From assembly GCA_001789205.1 (NCBI GenBank), contig MFYT01000058.1, positions 62,001 to 126,000 of the forward strand: a stretch of 64,000 nucleotides of DNA, written 5' to 3'. This document shows, piece after piece, positions 44,840-53,777 of the stretch. Under the pieces are notes generated by a model, which was not told where the DNA came from, made no database searches, and worked only from the letters and a program-made list of their open reading frames with translations. A program made the position numbers and the translations under genes. Every line of letters starts with the position of its first letter. Position 1 is the first letter of the stretch. Source of the DNA: Candidatus Raymondbacteria bacterium RIFOXYA2_FULL_49_16 (GTDB lineage: Bacteria; Fibrobacterota; OXYB2-FULL-49-7; XYB2-FULL-49-35).

Positions 44840-46816
44840 ATGAGCGAAAACCCGGTTGAAACCATCAGGTTCATTCACTGCCTTTCCCGCTCAAGCCTCA
44901 ATCTTGCCACACTCAAAGGCATGTGCGGCACTGGCTTTGAATTCATCGAACTCCCCGAGGGAAATGTCGTCACCACGGTACTCGACAACGAGAAGCTCAA
45001 CATTCTCCTTCTAGACAAAAACCAGTTCAATCAATTTCCCACGGACACCACCTCCTATTTCCGGGTCAGGTTCTTCCTGGTGGCTGGCGACCAGGAGATA
45101 TCGACCGACCTTCTTGATTATGAGCTGATTCAACACTGGTTCAGGGAAAATCCGGCTGAAAAAGAGCTCTCCTTTGCCCTGCTCCGCGCGCACATCGACT
45201 ACCGACAGCGCCGCGAGCTTTCAAACCTGCAAAAACAGATCTATATCGCTCAAAAAAACCTCGCGGAACTCAACCGTATCGGCGCGTCACTCAACAGCGA
45301 GCACGATCTTGACATACTCCTCTCGCTCATCCTCGAGAAGTGCATGGAAATCACCAGCAGCGATGCGGGCAGCCTTTACCTGGTCATAAACGAGGAGAAA
45401 TCGCTTTCCAGCCTCAGCGGTTCATCACGCGAGAGAAAACTCCACTTTAAAATCAGCAAGAACCAGTCGCGGGACGTGGCCTTTACCGAGTTTACCATGG
45501 ACATCAGCAACAAGAGCATCTCCGGCTCCGTGGCGCTCACAGGTGAAATCATCAATATCGAAGACGTCCACTTTCTTCCCAAGGACGCGACCTACTCATG
45601 GAACAAGAACATCGACGAGGCCTCGGGATACCATACCAAGTCAATGCTTACCGTTCCCATGAAAAACAGCAAGGACGAGATCATCGGCGTGGTGCAGCTC
45701 ATCAACAAAAAGGTGAACCCCCGCATCAAGCTCATGGAAGAGGCCGATTTCGACAAATACGTGAGAATCTATACCCAGAACGACGAATCCCTTGCCGTGT
45801 CTCTCGCGGGCCAGGCGGCCGTTGCGCTCGACAACGCGCGTCTTTACCAGGACATCACCCACCTCTTCGAAGGATTTATCCGCGCGTCAGTAACGGCCAT
45901 TGAATCCAGGGACCCCACCACGTCGGGCCATTCGGAGCGAGTGGCAACGCTGTCCGTGGGCATGGCCCAGGCAATCAACAAGGTGGATAAAGGTCCCTAC
46001 GCAACCATCACCTTTTCAGAACAGCAGGTGCGGGAGATCAAATACGCCGCCCTGTTGCACGACTTCGGAAAAATCGGCGTCAGGGAAAACGTGCTGGTAA
46101 AGGCCAAAAAGCTGTATCCCTTTGAACTCGACACCATCAACTGCCGGTACGAAATCATCAAGAAATACGTTGAAAACGAGTACATGAAAAAGAAAAACGA
46201 TTTCCTCCTCGCCTATGGCAACAAGGTGGCCCAGGAACACATGGAAAACCTGGACCAGGAAATGGCGCGCAGACTGTCGGAGATCGACGCCTTTTTCACC
46301 TTTATCCTCAAAGCCAACGAACCAACAGTGCTCGAGGAGGGCGGATTTGAAAAAATCCAGCAGATCGGACAGATGGTCTTCAACCACAAAGGCAGCCGCA
46401 TTGAGCTGCTGACCCCGCAGGAAATCCAGCGCCTTTCGATAAAACGGGGCAGCCTGTCCGAGGACGAGCGCGTTGAAATAGAAAGCCATGTCACCCATAC
46501 CTTCAAGTTCCTGAGCAAAATTCCCTGGACCGAAGACCTTAAAAGCGTGCCCGCCATTGCCTATATGCACCATGAAAAAGTGGACGGTTCGGGCTATCCC
46601 CGGCAGGTGCGGACAACCGATATTCCGGTGCAGTCGCGCATCATGACCATTGCTGATATTTTCGACGCACTGACAGCCAGCGACCGCCCCTATAAAAAAG
46701 CCATGCCCGCGGAAAAAGCGCTCGACATCCTCGCCATTGAGGTAAAACAGGGCAAGCTGGACAATGACCTTTTTGACCTTTTTGTTGAGGCGCGTATTTT
46801 CGCAACAGTCCTCTGA
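44840..46816 (+). CDS. GAF plus HD-GYP protein, predicted cyclic-di-GMP phosphodiesterase
   Basis: 658 aa. An N-terminal domain of about 120 residues, a coiled linker, a GAF domain (about 150-335), then HD-GYP. The HD pair is at 407-408 (ALLHDFGKIGV) and HHEKVDGSGYP at 577-587. About 170 residues separate the two, roughly 110 more than in usual HD-GYP domains; this insert is rich in charged helices (KKYVENEYMKKKND). HD-GYP enzymes degrade cyclic-di-GMP. Followed closely by the glycosyltransferase genes. Confidence 0.9.
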   Translation: MSENPVETIRFIHCLSRSSLNLATLKGMCGTGFEFIELPEGNVVTTVLDNEKLNILLLDKNQFNQFPTDTTSYFRVRFFLVAGDQEISTDLLDYELIQHWFRENPAEKELSFALLRAHIDYRQRRELSNLQKQIYIAQKNLAELNRIGASLNSEHDLDILLSLILEKCMEITSSDAGSLYLVINEEKSLSSLSGSSRERKLHFKISKNQSRDVAFTEFTMDISNKSISGSVALTGEIINIEDVHFLPKDATYSWNKNIDEASGYHTKSMLTVPMKNSKDEIIGVVQLINKKVNPRIKLMEEADFDKYVRIYTQNDESLAVSLAGQAAVALDNARLYQDITHLFEGFIRASVTAIESRDPTTSGHSERVATLSVGMAQAINKVDKGPYATITFSEQQVREIKYAALLHDFGKIGVRENVLVKAKKLYPFELDTINCRYEIIKKYVENEYMKKKNDFLLAYGNKVAQEHMENLDQEMARRLSEIDAFFTFILKANEPTVLEEGGFEKIQQIGQMVFNHKGSRIELLTPQEIQRLSIKRGSLSEDERVEIESHVTHTFKFLSKIPWTEDLKSVPAIAYMHHEKVDGSGYPRQVRTTDIPVQSRIMTIADIFDALTASDRPYKKAMPAEKALDILAIEVKQGKLDNDLFDLFVEARIFATVL

Positions 46817-46827
46817 CACGGCGTTGC

Positions 46828-47991
46828 ATGACCCGCATTCTGTTTATAAATTATTCAACCGACCTGGGCGGCGCCGAACTTTCGCTGCTTGCTCTGGCCA
46901 GTTCGCTTGACCCAGCCGAGTACGGCGCAACGCTGATCACCTTTGGGACCGGCGCCCTTTCGGTCCGAGCGCACGCGCTTAATCTACGGGTTATAGAGCT
47001 CGCGCCGGGTCCAACACTTACCGGCCTTCGCAGGGACAACTCCGTTGCCGCCTCTTTTCAGGCCCTCATGCTTTTCGCACCCTTGCTGCGCCAAATACGC
47101 GCACTACGGCAGACGATACGAAATACCAACGCGTCCATCGTGCACACTAACAATCCGAAGTCCCATGTTCTGGGCGCGCTCGCCGCTGCCGGAACAGGAG
47201 TACGCGTGGTCATGCATATGCGCGACATTCTGCCCCCGCGCTCAGTAGGGCTCGCTGCAATGCGCATGTGCGCCGCACTCACCAATGCCTCGCTCATCGC
47301 CATATCAAACGCCGTAAAGGAAGCGCTGCCTCCCGGCCTAAAACAACGGACGCGCGTCATCTACAACGGTTTTGCACCTCTTATACCCGCGCGCACCCGC
47401 GCTGAAGTACGCTCCAGCCTGGGCGTTCCCGAACACCATACTGTGGTGCTCACTGTGGGCCGCCTTGTACCATGGAAAGGCCATCAGATACTCCTAAAGG
47501 CAATGGTCCCTTTGATAAAAACCAATGAATACTGGCTTGTCATTGCCGGCAACGCGGCCTACGGCGGCCAGGAGTGGCCCGCGCTCCTGAAAGAACAGGC
47601 CCAAGGCCTTGGCATTGGAGACAAGGTCATCTTCACCGGGTTCAGCGATGATGTCGCGGGTCTTTTCGCGGCCGCTGACATCTTTGTGCTCGCTTCAGAA
47701 AACGAACCATTTGGCCGCGCCCTGGTCGAGGCCATGCTGTGCAATACCCCGGTCATTGCCTTTGACGCCGCAGGCCCTTCGGAGATCATTGAGCATGGAA
47801 AAACCGGTCTCCTGGTCAAAGAAAGAAACGCGGAGGCCCTTGGCGCGGCAATCACTGGATTAGCGGATAATCCAGTCCTGCGGCAAAACCTGGGCGGCGC
47901 CGGAGCGGCTGATGCTGCCGAGCGCTTTGCGCTTGAAAAACATGTCCAGGCAATCACAACCCTCTACCGGGAGTTGGCGCACACCCTATGA
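46828..47991 (+). CDS. Family 4 glycosyltransferase
   Basis: 387 aa GT-B fold. N-terminal INYSTDLGGAELSLLALA, C-terminal VGRLVPWKGHQILL and the ENEPFGRALVEAML nucleotide-sugar motif. It transfers a sugar from a nucleotide donor, probably to lipopolysaccharide or a surface glycan. Overlaps the next gene by ATGA. Confidence 0.93.
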   Translation: MTRILFINYSTDLGGAELSLLALASSLDPAEYGATLITFGTGALSVRAHALNLRVIELAPGPTLTGLRRDNSVAASFQALMLFAPLLRQIRALRQTIRNTNASIVHTNNPKSHVLGALAAAGTGVRVVMHMRDILPPRSVGLAAMRMCAALTNASLIAISNAVKEALPPGLKQRTRVIYNGFAPLIPARTRAEVRSSLGVPEHHTVVLTVGRLVPWKGHQILLKAMVPLIKTNEYWLVIAGNAAYGGQEWPALLKEQAQGLGIGDKVIFTGFSDDVAGLFAAADIFVLASENEPFGRALVEAMLCNTPVIAFDAAGPSEIIEHGKTGLLVKERNAEALGAAITGLADNPVLRQNLGGAGAADAAERFALEKHVQAITTLYRELAHTL

Positions 47992-49145
47992 AAACGCGTA
48001 ACCGCTTTTTCAAATACGCTGATACCGCGTTGTGTATTGCGCTTGCGCCCGTATATGCCTGGTTTTCTCTTTTCCCGAAAAAACCAAAATTCACACTCCC
48101 AATACGTTCCATCCTTGTCGTGAAGCTCTGCTGTCTGGGCGATTCCCTGCTCTCACTCTTTATGCTCCAGGCGCTCAGGAAAAAATACCCCCAGGCAACC
48201 CTTACGGTCATGGCAAGCAAACGGAGTGCGACTGTGTTTGAACGCTCACCCGCTGTGGACACAGTGGTCATACTGCCGGTATCGGGCCTAGGCGGTGTGC
48301 ATGAAATATTTTCCTTGGCCCGTATTGCCGGCCATTTCATTGTTGCTTGGCGCGTACGCTATGATATACTGATTGATTGCGACGTTTATTACCGTTTCAC
48401 CACGCTGCTCGGCCTGGTGTGCGGCAGGCAATTCAGCGCGGGATTTACCACAAAAAAACTGCGCGCCTCATTCTATCGTTTTGCGGCAGCACGGCCCCAG
48501 AACAAACCTGAGTGGCGCTGCTTTTTCTCCCTTGTGCAGCCGCTTGCCATTGCGGAGGAGACACCGCTGCCCATTACCTTTGCCATTACTCAATCCGAAA
48601 TAGATCAGGCGAAGATCCTCACTGGACCTCGTGATGGACAACCTCTTAAGGTCGCCCTTGTGCCAGGATCGAGTCCCAACTGGCCCGAGAAAAAATGGCC
48701 GCTTGAACGGTTTGCGGAGCTCATGAAGCTCTGGACTTCAACTGGACCTGTACAGTTTTTTATCTTTGGTGATAAACAAGAAGCTGTTCTTGTCGATACA
48801 TTGCGCACGCTGGCACCCGGCATACCGCTGGTCAATTGCGCGGGAAAGACCACCATACCGGTCCTGGCAGCGGCCCTGAAACAGATGGACTTGTGCATTG
48901 CGAACGACACCGGCCCCATGCACTGCGCCGCTCTCATGGGAGTGCCCACTGTGGGCATTTTCGGGCCCACCAGTGAAAAAAAATGGACCCCGCCAGGCAG
49001 ATTTAGTGCGGTATATGCGAATTGTCCATGCCGGCCGTGCTACTATATGAGCGCCATGCCAAAATGCGGCGATCCAGTCTGTCTCACCGCGATTCCGGCG
49101 CACATTGTTTTCGAGACTGCAACCGGCTTGTTAGGAAATAAATGA
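47988..49145 (+). CDS. Family 9 glycosyltransferase (heptosyltransferase-like)
   Basis: 385 aa. ILVVKLCCLGDSLLSLFML at the N-terminus, PGSSPNWPEKKWPLERFAEL and NDTGPMHCAALMGVPTVGIFGPT near the C-terminus, all typical of GT9. Such enzymes build the lipopolysaccharide inner core. Coupled to both neighbours by ATGA overlaps. Confidence 0.93.
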   Translation: MKTRNRFFKYADTALCIALAPVYAWFSLFPKKPKFTLPIRSILVVKLCCLGDSLLSLFMLQALRKKYPQATLTVMASKRSATVFERSPAVDTVVILPVSGLGGVHEIFSLARIAGHFIVAWRVRYDILIDCDVYYRFTTLLGLVCGRQFSAGFTTKKLRASFYRFAAARPQNKPEWRCFFSLVQPLAIAEETPLPITFAITQSEIDQAKILTGPRDGQPLKVALVPGSSPNWPEKKWPLERFAELMKLWTSTGPVQFFIFGDKQEAVLVDTLRTLAPGIPLVNCAGKTTIPVLAAALKQMDLCIANDTGPMHCAALMGVPTVGIFGPTSEKKWTPPGRFSAVYANCPCRPCYYMSAMPKCGDPVCLTAIPAHIVFETATGLLGNK

Positions 49146-50302
49146 TGGTACGACTCCTCTGCCACTTGTACGACATCATGCTCGCCATGGTCATGGCGTG
49201 CTTCATGGTCCTTGGCTACTGCCTCTATGTCTTCCTCTTCCCGTTTTATCGATGGCCCTTCTTTTTCAGGCTCCTGTATTCCCTGGCGCTTGCGGGACTG
49301 GCGGCGCTCCTTGCGTGCGGGGTCTTCATAACGCACGAATTAAAGAAACGAGCAATACAAAAGCCCTATAGTGAGTCGTTTGTGACTGTTAAAAAAGGCA
49401 TGGGGCTCAACCAGATAGTGGCAAAACTCGACAAACAGGACATTATCCAGTCACCTCTTCAATTCAAACTCGTGGCCGTTCTCAAGGGAGCCCCCTCCAA
49501 GCTCAAGGCAGGACGCTATAAGTTAAACAACCATCTATCTATTGAGGATATTCTCGACGCCATGGTACGCGGGAGCGTATATCGGAACCATCTGGTAGTC
49601 CCCGAAGGATACATGGCCTGGCAGATCGCCTCCATGCTCAAACGTACCATGGAGATCGATTCAGCCGCCTTTATGGCCCTGGTCTGCGACAGCGCCTTTG
49701 CCCGTTCGTGCGGAGTTCCCGCGGGATCGCTCGAAGGGTATCTCTTTCCCGACACCTATCTCTTTGACTGGGACGCCTCTGCTGAACAGATCATCAAGAT
49801 TATGCTCAGACGCTTTGAGGAAAAATTCCGCGAGCAATACACAGAGACGCCCATTACCAGAAAATATTCACGCCACCGGATTGTGACCATGGCCTCCATT
49901 GTTGAGGCTGAAGCCGCGGTCGATGGTGAGCGGGAACTCATAGCCGGTGTGTTTTACAACCGGCTTGCCAGGCGCATACCCTTGGGCGCGGACCCCACGG
50001 TCCGTTTCGCGGTAAAAAAATATACTGAGCCACTCACTGTCCGTGATCTGGCCATGGTCTCGCCCTACAACACACGGATCTATCGGGGTCTGCCGCCAGG
50101 CCCCATATGCAACCCGGGCGCGCGGGCCCTCTACGCGGCCATGCACCCCTTGGAGACAACCATGCTCTATTTTGTGGCAAAACGGGACGGCAGCAACGAA
50201 CACTTCTTCTCAGAGACAAACGATGGCCATGTACAGAACAAGGAACGCGCGAAACAAAACAAGCGGCTGCAAAAAAACCGCGGCGTCCAGGGCCCTTACT
50301 AA
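49142..50302 (+). CDS. mltG: Endolytic murein transglycosylase
   Basis: 386 aa. One N-terminal membrane helix after a short hydrophobic lead, LysM-like region, then the YceG core: PEGYMAWQIASMLKR, LEGYLFPDTYLF, catalytic Glu in MASIVEAEAAV and GADPTVRFAV. It ends growing glycan strands. The N-terminus is longer and more hydrophobic than usual (about 60 residues), perhaps two helices. Confidence 0.94.
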   Translation: MMVRLLCHLYDIMLAMVMACFMVLGYCLYVFLFPFYRWPFFFRLLYSLALAGLAALLACGVFITHELKKRAIQKPYSESFVTVKKGMGLNQIVAKLDKQDIIQSPLQFKLVAVLKGAPSKLKAGRYKLNNHLSIEDILDAMVRGSVYRNHLVVPEGYMAWQIASMLKRTMEIDSAAFMALVCDSAFARSCGVPAGSLEGYLFPDTYLFDWDASAEQIIKIMLRRFEEKFREQYTETPITRKYSRHRIVTMASIVEAEAAVDGERELIAGVFYNRLARRIPLGADPTVRFAVKKYTEPLTVRDLAMVSPYNTRIYRGLPPGPICNPGARALYAAMHPLETTMLYFVAKRDGSNEHFFSETNDGHVQNKERAKQNKRLQKNRGVQGPY

Positions 50303-50817
50303 TGGCCAGCTCCCGGTTGCCGTGGAGTAGTGGCGCTTTTCTCTTCTGTTTCCTGATAGCCGCAGGAGCAAATTCACTTTTTGTTAAAAATATTATCGAC
50401 GGCGACACCTTTGAATTGAGTAATGGCGAACGCGTGCGTCTCATCGGCATTGACGCGTCAGAAATAGCTCCCTCGTCCAAGCTCACCTATGATGCGCGCG
50501 CCCGGAATGTCTCGGAACAGACGATCAAAGCCGAGGGCCGCATCGCGAAGAATTTCGCGAAAAAAATAGCGCTGAGAAAAAAAGTGCGGCTCGAATTCGA
50601 CAGGGAAAAACGCGATCGCTACGGCAGGCTCCTCGCCTATGTTTTTGTGGATGATACGCTCATGATAAATCAGGTCATGCTCCGCGAAGGCATGGCCCTG
50701 GTTTACCGGAACTATCCCTTCATACACAAGGATGCGTTTTTGGCCCTTGAACAGGATGCCAGGACAAACGACCGGGGCTTCTGGAAAGAGTGGCCCGATT
50801 CCCTCCGCCTCCACTGA
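50302..50817 (+). CDS. Secreted staphylococcal-nuclease-like protein
   Basis: 171 aa from the ATG at 50302, which shares a base with the mltG stop (TAATG). Signal peptide (SGAFLFCFLIAAGANS), then the SNase core: IIDGDTFELSNGERVRLIGIDA, REKRDRYGRLLAYVF and the closing FIHKDAFLALEQDARTND. Likely a periplasmic or extracellular nuclease. Final gene of the plus-strand run. Confidence 0.9.
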   Translation: MASSRLPWSSGAFLFCFLIAAGANSLFVKNIIDGDTFELSNGERVRLIGIDASEIAPSSKLTYDARARNVSEQTIKAEGRIAKNFAKKIALRKKVRLEFDREKRDRYGRLLAYVFVDDTLMINQVMLREGMALVYRNYPFIHKDAFLALEQDARTNDRGFWKEWPDSLRLH

Positions 50818-50820
50818 TCC

Positions 50821-50863
50821 AAAAAACAATAAAAAGCATCTCCTCCATTGCCAGAGGAGACGC
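50821..50863 (-). terminator. Rho-independent terminator of the flagellin gene
   Basis: On the minus strand a 10-bp stem with one mismatch (arms 50854-50863 and 50836-50845, 8-nt loop) is followed by TTTTTATTGTTTTTT. It begins 39 nt after the flagellin stop. Confidence 0.85.
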
Positions 50864-50901
50864 CTTTCACTACGCTGTACCTGCGTATCGAATACTCGCC
50901 G

Positions 50902-51744
50902 TTACTGGAGCAGCGTCAGCACGTTCTGCGGGATCGCGTTAGCCTGGGCCAACATGGCGGTCGCCGATTGCGTGAGGATCTGGTTCCGTGTGAACTGCGA
51001 GGTCTCTGACGCAAAATCCACATCGCGTATCAATGACTCGGCAGCCTGCGTGTTGTGCTCCTGGTTATCCAGATTGTTGATGGCGTGCTCGAGACGGTTG
51101 ACATAGGCGCCAAGATCGCTGCGCAGCCGGTTGATCGAACCGAGCGCAACGTCGATTGAGGTAAGGGCGCTGTTGGCGCGCATCTGCGTGGTAATGCTTG
51201 AGCTGGTAAGACCCATGGCGCCAATCGATGTGCCGTTGATGGTGACCGTGAACTGATCATTGGACGAGGAATTGGGACCAATATGCAGTATGCACGATCC
51301 GCTGCCTGCTGCGCCAAAAGAGCCGATCTGACCATCGAGCAGTGTCTGCGTGTTGTACTGGGTCACATTGGTGATGCGGTCGATTTCGCTCATAAGCGAG
51401 GTGTATTCCTGGTTGGTATACGCGCGCTCCGTTGTGGTGAGGGTGTCATTGGTCGATTGGACAGCCAGTTCGCGCATTCTCTGGAGCATTGATTCGATCT
51501 CGTTCGCTGCTCCTTCAGCGATCTGGAGCAGCGCAATGCCGTCCTGCGCGTTCGATTTGGCCTGATGCATGCCGCGTACCTGGGTGCGCATCTGTTCTGA
51601 TACGCTGAGGCCTGCAGCGTCGTCGCTGGCGCGGTTGATGCGGAGACCGGTGGAAAGACGTTCCAGGGAAATGTTCATTTCCCTATTGACCTGACGCAGG
51701 GACCCCTGTGTGATCATTGAAGAAATGTTGTGATTGATACGCAT
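50902..51744 (-). CDS. fliC: Flagellin, short form
   Basis: 280 aa. N-terminal D0/D1 (MRINHNISSMITQGSLRQVN, LSTGLRINRASDDAAGLSV) and C-terminal D1/D0 (NRLEHAINNLDNQEHNTQAAES, ending QANAIPQNVLTLLQ) are both intact. The variable middle is only about 60 residues and holds one Cys. The protein therefore has almost no D2/D3 domain. AAGGAGG precedes the ATG. No other flagellar gene is nearby. Confidence 0.95.
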   Translation of the reverse strand: MRINHNISSMITQGSLRQVNREMNISLERLSTGLRINRASDDAAGLSVSEQMRTQVRGMHQAKSNAQDGIALLQIAEGAANEIESMLQRMRELAVQSTNDTLTTTERAYTNQEYTSLMSEIDRITNVTQYNTQTLLDGQIGSFGAAGSGSCILHIGPNSSSNDQFTVTINGTSIGAMGLTSSSITTQMRANSALTSIDVALGSINRLRSDLGAYVNRLEHAINNLDNQEHNTQAAESLIRDVDFASETSQFTRNQILTQSATAMLAQANAIPQNVLTLLQ

Positions 51745-51777
51745 GAAATTGCCTCCTTGTTATGCGTTTATGAAACT

Positions 51778-51801
51778 AAAAAGAATATCCGTATTCTTTT
51801 T
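51778..51801 (-). other. Hairpin in the flagellin 5' leader
   Basis: Perfect 10-bp AT-rich stem (arms 51778-51787 and 51792-51801) with a 4-nt loop, inside the transcribed leader between the sigma-28 promoter and the ribosome-binding site. It may affect mRNA stability or translation. Confidence 0.6.
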
Positions 51802-51835
51802 CTAGCGTTGTATATTCGCCGGTGTTCACGAAAAA

Positions 51836-51863
51836 ATATCGGTGCGCACAGGGAAAAACTTTA
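51836..51863 (-). promoter_or_regulatory. Sigma-28 (FliA) promoter of the flagellin gene
   Basis: Minus strand: TAAAGTTT (51856-51863), a 12-nt spacer, ACCGATAT (51836-51843). The -35 is an exact match to the sigma-28 consensus and the -10 matches at six of eight positions. It lies 92 nt before the start codon. Confidence 0.8.
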
Positions 51864-51963
51864 GAGACAATCCTTGAAAGAATACTTAAAGCTATAATTC
51901 GGGTGATGTTAAATATTCTGTTATAATAATGCTTTTTTACAGCGATCCTGGCATTATTCGCCG

Positions 51964-52743
51964 TCAGTCGTCGTGTAATCCCGTGATGACATCCACGATG
52001 CGTTGGGCAAAGAGAGGGGCGACTTTCTTTGAAAAAGCCTCGTTGGGATGCGAATCATCGGGTCCGGCGGCATAGTCCGGTTTCAGATACAGCCCGCCTT
52101 CTGTCTCAAGGCCATGAAAATCCCATAGGAAAATGTTATCACCCTTTTCATCCCAGGTTTTTTTCATCCATGCGGAGAATTCAGCCGTACGCTTGGCCTT
52201 GTCTGGGTCGGACGCTGATGCGACAAGCGCCGCGGGCGTCCAGACAATAAACTTGGTCTTAGGGAACGAGCGCATCTTTTTTTTGAGCGCTGCATACTGG
52301 AGCTTGTAATTCTCCAGGGTCTTCCTGTCTGACGCTATGTCCGGCTTTCCCGAGTCCGGCTGAATGGATGAGACTGGAAAACAATGCTTGAAAACAATGA
52401 CATCATAATTCTTCGTCAGCATCTCCAGTGTTGGCTCGTCTGAAAATGGCGCGTCACCCGCATGGTTCACCCATATGTTCCAATAATCAAACGGATAATT
52501 GCGCCACCCATAGGGTGTTTTTTTTGGAAATGCCTGTTCCGTGACCAGATAATTTGTCTTGTTCTTCTTGTTGTATTCATCCATCCATTGGGGGACCCCG
52601 CCTTGCCAGACGCAGTTGCCTGTGGAATGGTGAAGGAAAATAACGCGTGATTCTTTAGGCATGTTCCCTCCCTTTGGCTGAATTGATTGTGTGTACACCG
52701 CATTAACCATACACATGATCGTTGCAATTAAAATCTTGACCAT
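51964..52743 (-). CDS. Secreted SGNH-like hydrolase, unusual motif
   Basis: 259 aa. Signal peptide (KILIATIMCMVNAVYTQ). The body looks like an SGNH/GDSL-type fold: first strand VIFLHHSTGNCVW, a KNYDVIVFKHCFP strand, TKFIVWTPAAL, and the C-terminal PDDSHPNEAFSKK that supplies the Asp-His pair. Block I has HHSTG instead of GDS, so the nucleophile may be that Ser or be absent. Substrate unknown. An operator-like element lies 92 nt upstream, and the AraC regulator is divergent. Confidence 0.65.
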   Translation of the reverse strand: MVKILIATIMCMVNAVYTQSIQPKGGNMPKESRVIFLHHSTGNCVWQGGVPQWMDEYNKKNKTNYLVTEQAFPKKTPYGWRNYPFDYWNIWVNHAGDAPFSDEPTLEMLTKNYDVIVFKHCFPVSSIQPDSGKPDIASDRKTLENYKLQYAALKKKMRSFPKTKFIVWTPAALVASASDPDKAKRTAEFSAWMKKTWDEKGDNIFLWDFHGLETEGGLYLKPDYAAGPDDSHPNEAFSKKVAPLFAQRIVDVITGLHDD

Positions 52744-52813
52744 GGACGCCCCCTCTCATGTATCTGGAACCGTTGTCTCACCTGTACGTTCTTGCCAGGC
52801 AATATATAAATAT

Positions 52814-52819
52814 ATTATA
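52814..52819 (-). promoter_or_regulatory. Candidate -10 box for the SGNH gene
   Basis: Perfect TATAAT on the minus strand, 15 nt downstream of the 38-bp element and about 70 nt before the start codon. There is no good -35, which fits an activator-dependent promoter. Confidence 0.4.
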
Positions 52820-52834
52820 TGTTCTCAATGCGGA

Positions 52835-52872
52835 CAATGCACGTTCTTGTCTTATATTTGGATTTTATTGTT
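52835..52872 (-). promoter_or_regulatory. Operator-like element, copy 1
   Basis: 38 bp, 29 identical to 59383-59420 in the same orientation. On the minus strand it begins AACAATAAAATCCA and ends CAAGAACGTGCATTG. It sits in the gap between the SGNH gene and the AraC gene, and ends 5 nt before the proposed AraC start codon. Probably a binding site of the AraC protein; this is an inference. Confidence 0.55.
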
Positions 52873-52877
52873 ATTCC

Positions 52878-53765
52878 ATGAGCAAACCTTCGAACTGGCC
52901 AATTACTGAAAAGGCCATACGTTTCATCATGCCCGCGGCCACGGTCGCGGCGCTTGTCAAGCATCCGCTTTCAAGCGACCTGTTCCCCCATGCGGTGGGG
53001 TATTATCCCAGCGCGCACGGCCATGTTATGAACCGGGCGGTCCACGACGACTGGTTGTTCCTCTATTGCGTCCAAGGAAAAGCAACGGTTGCGGCAGACG
53101 GCAGGGAATACTCTGTTTCCAAAGGCGACCTCGTATTTCTGCCCAATGGCCTCCCCCATTCGTATCGTGCCAGCGAAAAAGAACCCTGGACCATCTACTG
53201 GGTGCACTTCACAGGAAAAAAGGCGGCGAACTACGTTGCCCATCTCTCCAGACTGGCGCATGGGCCTGTGCTACCCATTGGTCTACGGCAGAAACTAGTC
53301 GCAGATTTTATTGAACTAGTCGATATAGCGGCAAAAAACACTGACAACAATCTGCATAAATTTATCTATGCGGCCAATCTGTTAAAACAGATGATATGCT
53401 ATCTTTCATTGATTAAACCCCGTGCTGATTCAACGAGCGACACGCCGTTTAACCTTGAACAGGTGCATGCGCTCATGCAGCAGGAGATAGAGGGAAGCAT
53501 AAACCTGGACACGCTCGCCGCAGGGTGCGGTATGTCAAAATTTTATTTTGCCAAACGATACAAACAGGTCACTGGCACGTCTCCCATAGCCCATTTCATA
53601 AATATAAAAATGGCCCGCGCCTGCCGGCTTATCGATATCGGGGACAAAAGCATTACTGAAACCGCGTATGCACTCGGCTATCTGGATACCTATTATTTTT
53701 CCCGCATATTTAAAAAAGTTATAGGTATTTCGCCGCGGCAGTATCGCAATCTGAACAAAGGTTAA
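52878..53765 (+). CDS. AraC-family transcriptional regulator
   Basis: 295 aa from the ATG at 52878; an ATG at 52758 would add 40 residues unlike the family. N-terminal cupin sugar-sensing domain (LFLYCVQGKATVAADGREY, PNGLPHSYRA) and C-terminal AraC DNA-binding domain with two helix-turn-helices (LDTLAAGCGMSKFYFAKRYKQ; SITETAYALGYLDTYYFSRIFKK). No clear ribosome site before 52878. It most likely controls the adjoining secreted-protein genes. Confidence 0.9.
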   Translation: MSKPSNWPITEKAIRFIMPAATVAALVKHPLSSDLFPHAVGYYPSAHGHVMNRAVHDDWLFLYCVQGKATVAADGREYSVSKGDLVFLPNGLPHSYRASEKEPWTIYWVHFTGKKAANYVAHLSRLAHGPVLPIGLRQKLVADFIELVDIAAKNTDNNLHKFIYAANLLKQMICYLSLIKPRADSTSDTPFNLEQVHALMQQEIEGSINLDTLAAGCGMSKFYFAKRYKQVTGTSPIAHFINIKMARACRLIDIGDKSITETAYALGYLDTYYFSRIFKKVIGISPRQYRNLNKG

Positions 53766-53777
53766 GTCTGCGCCCTG

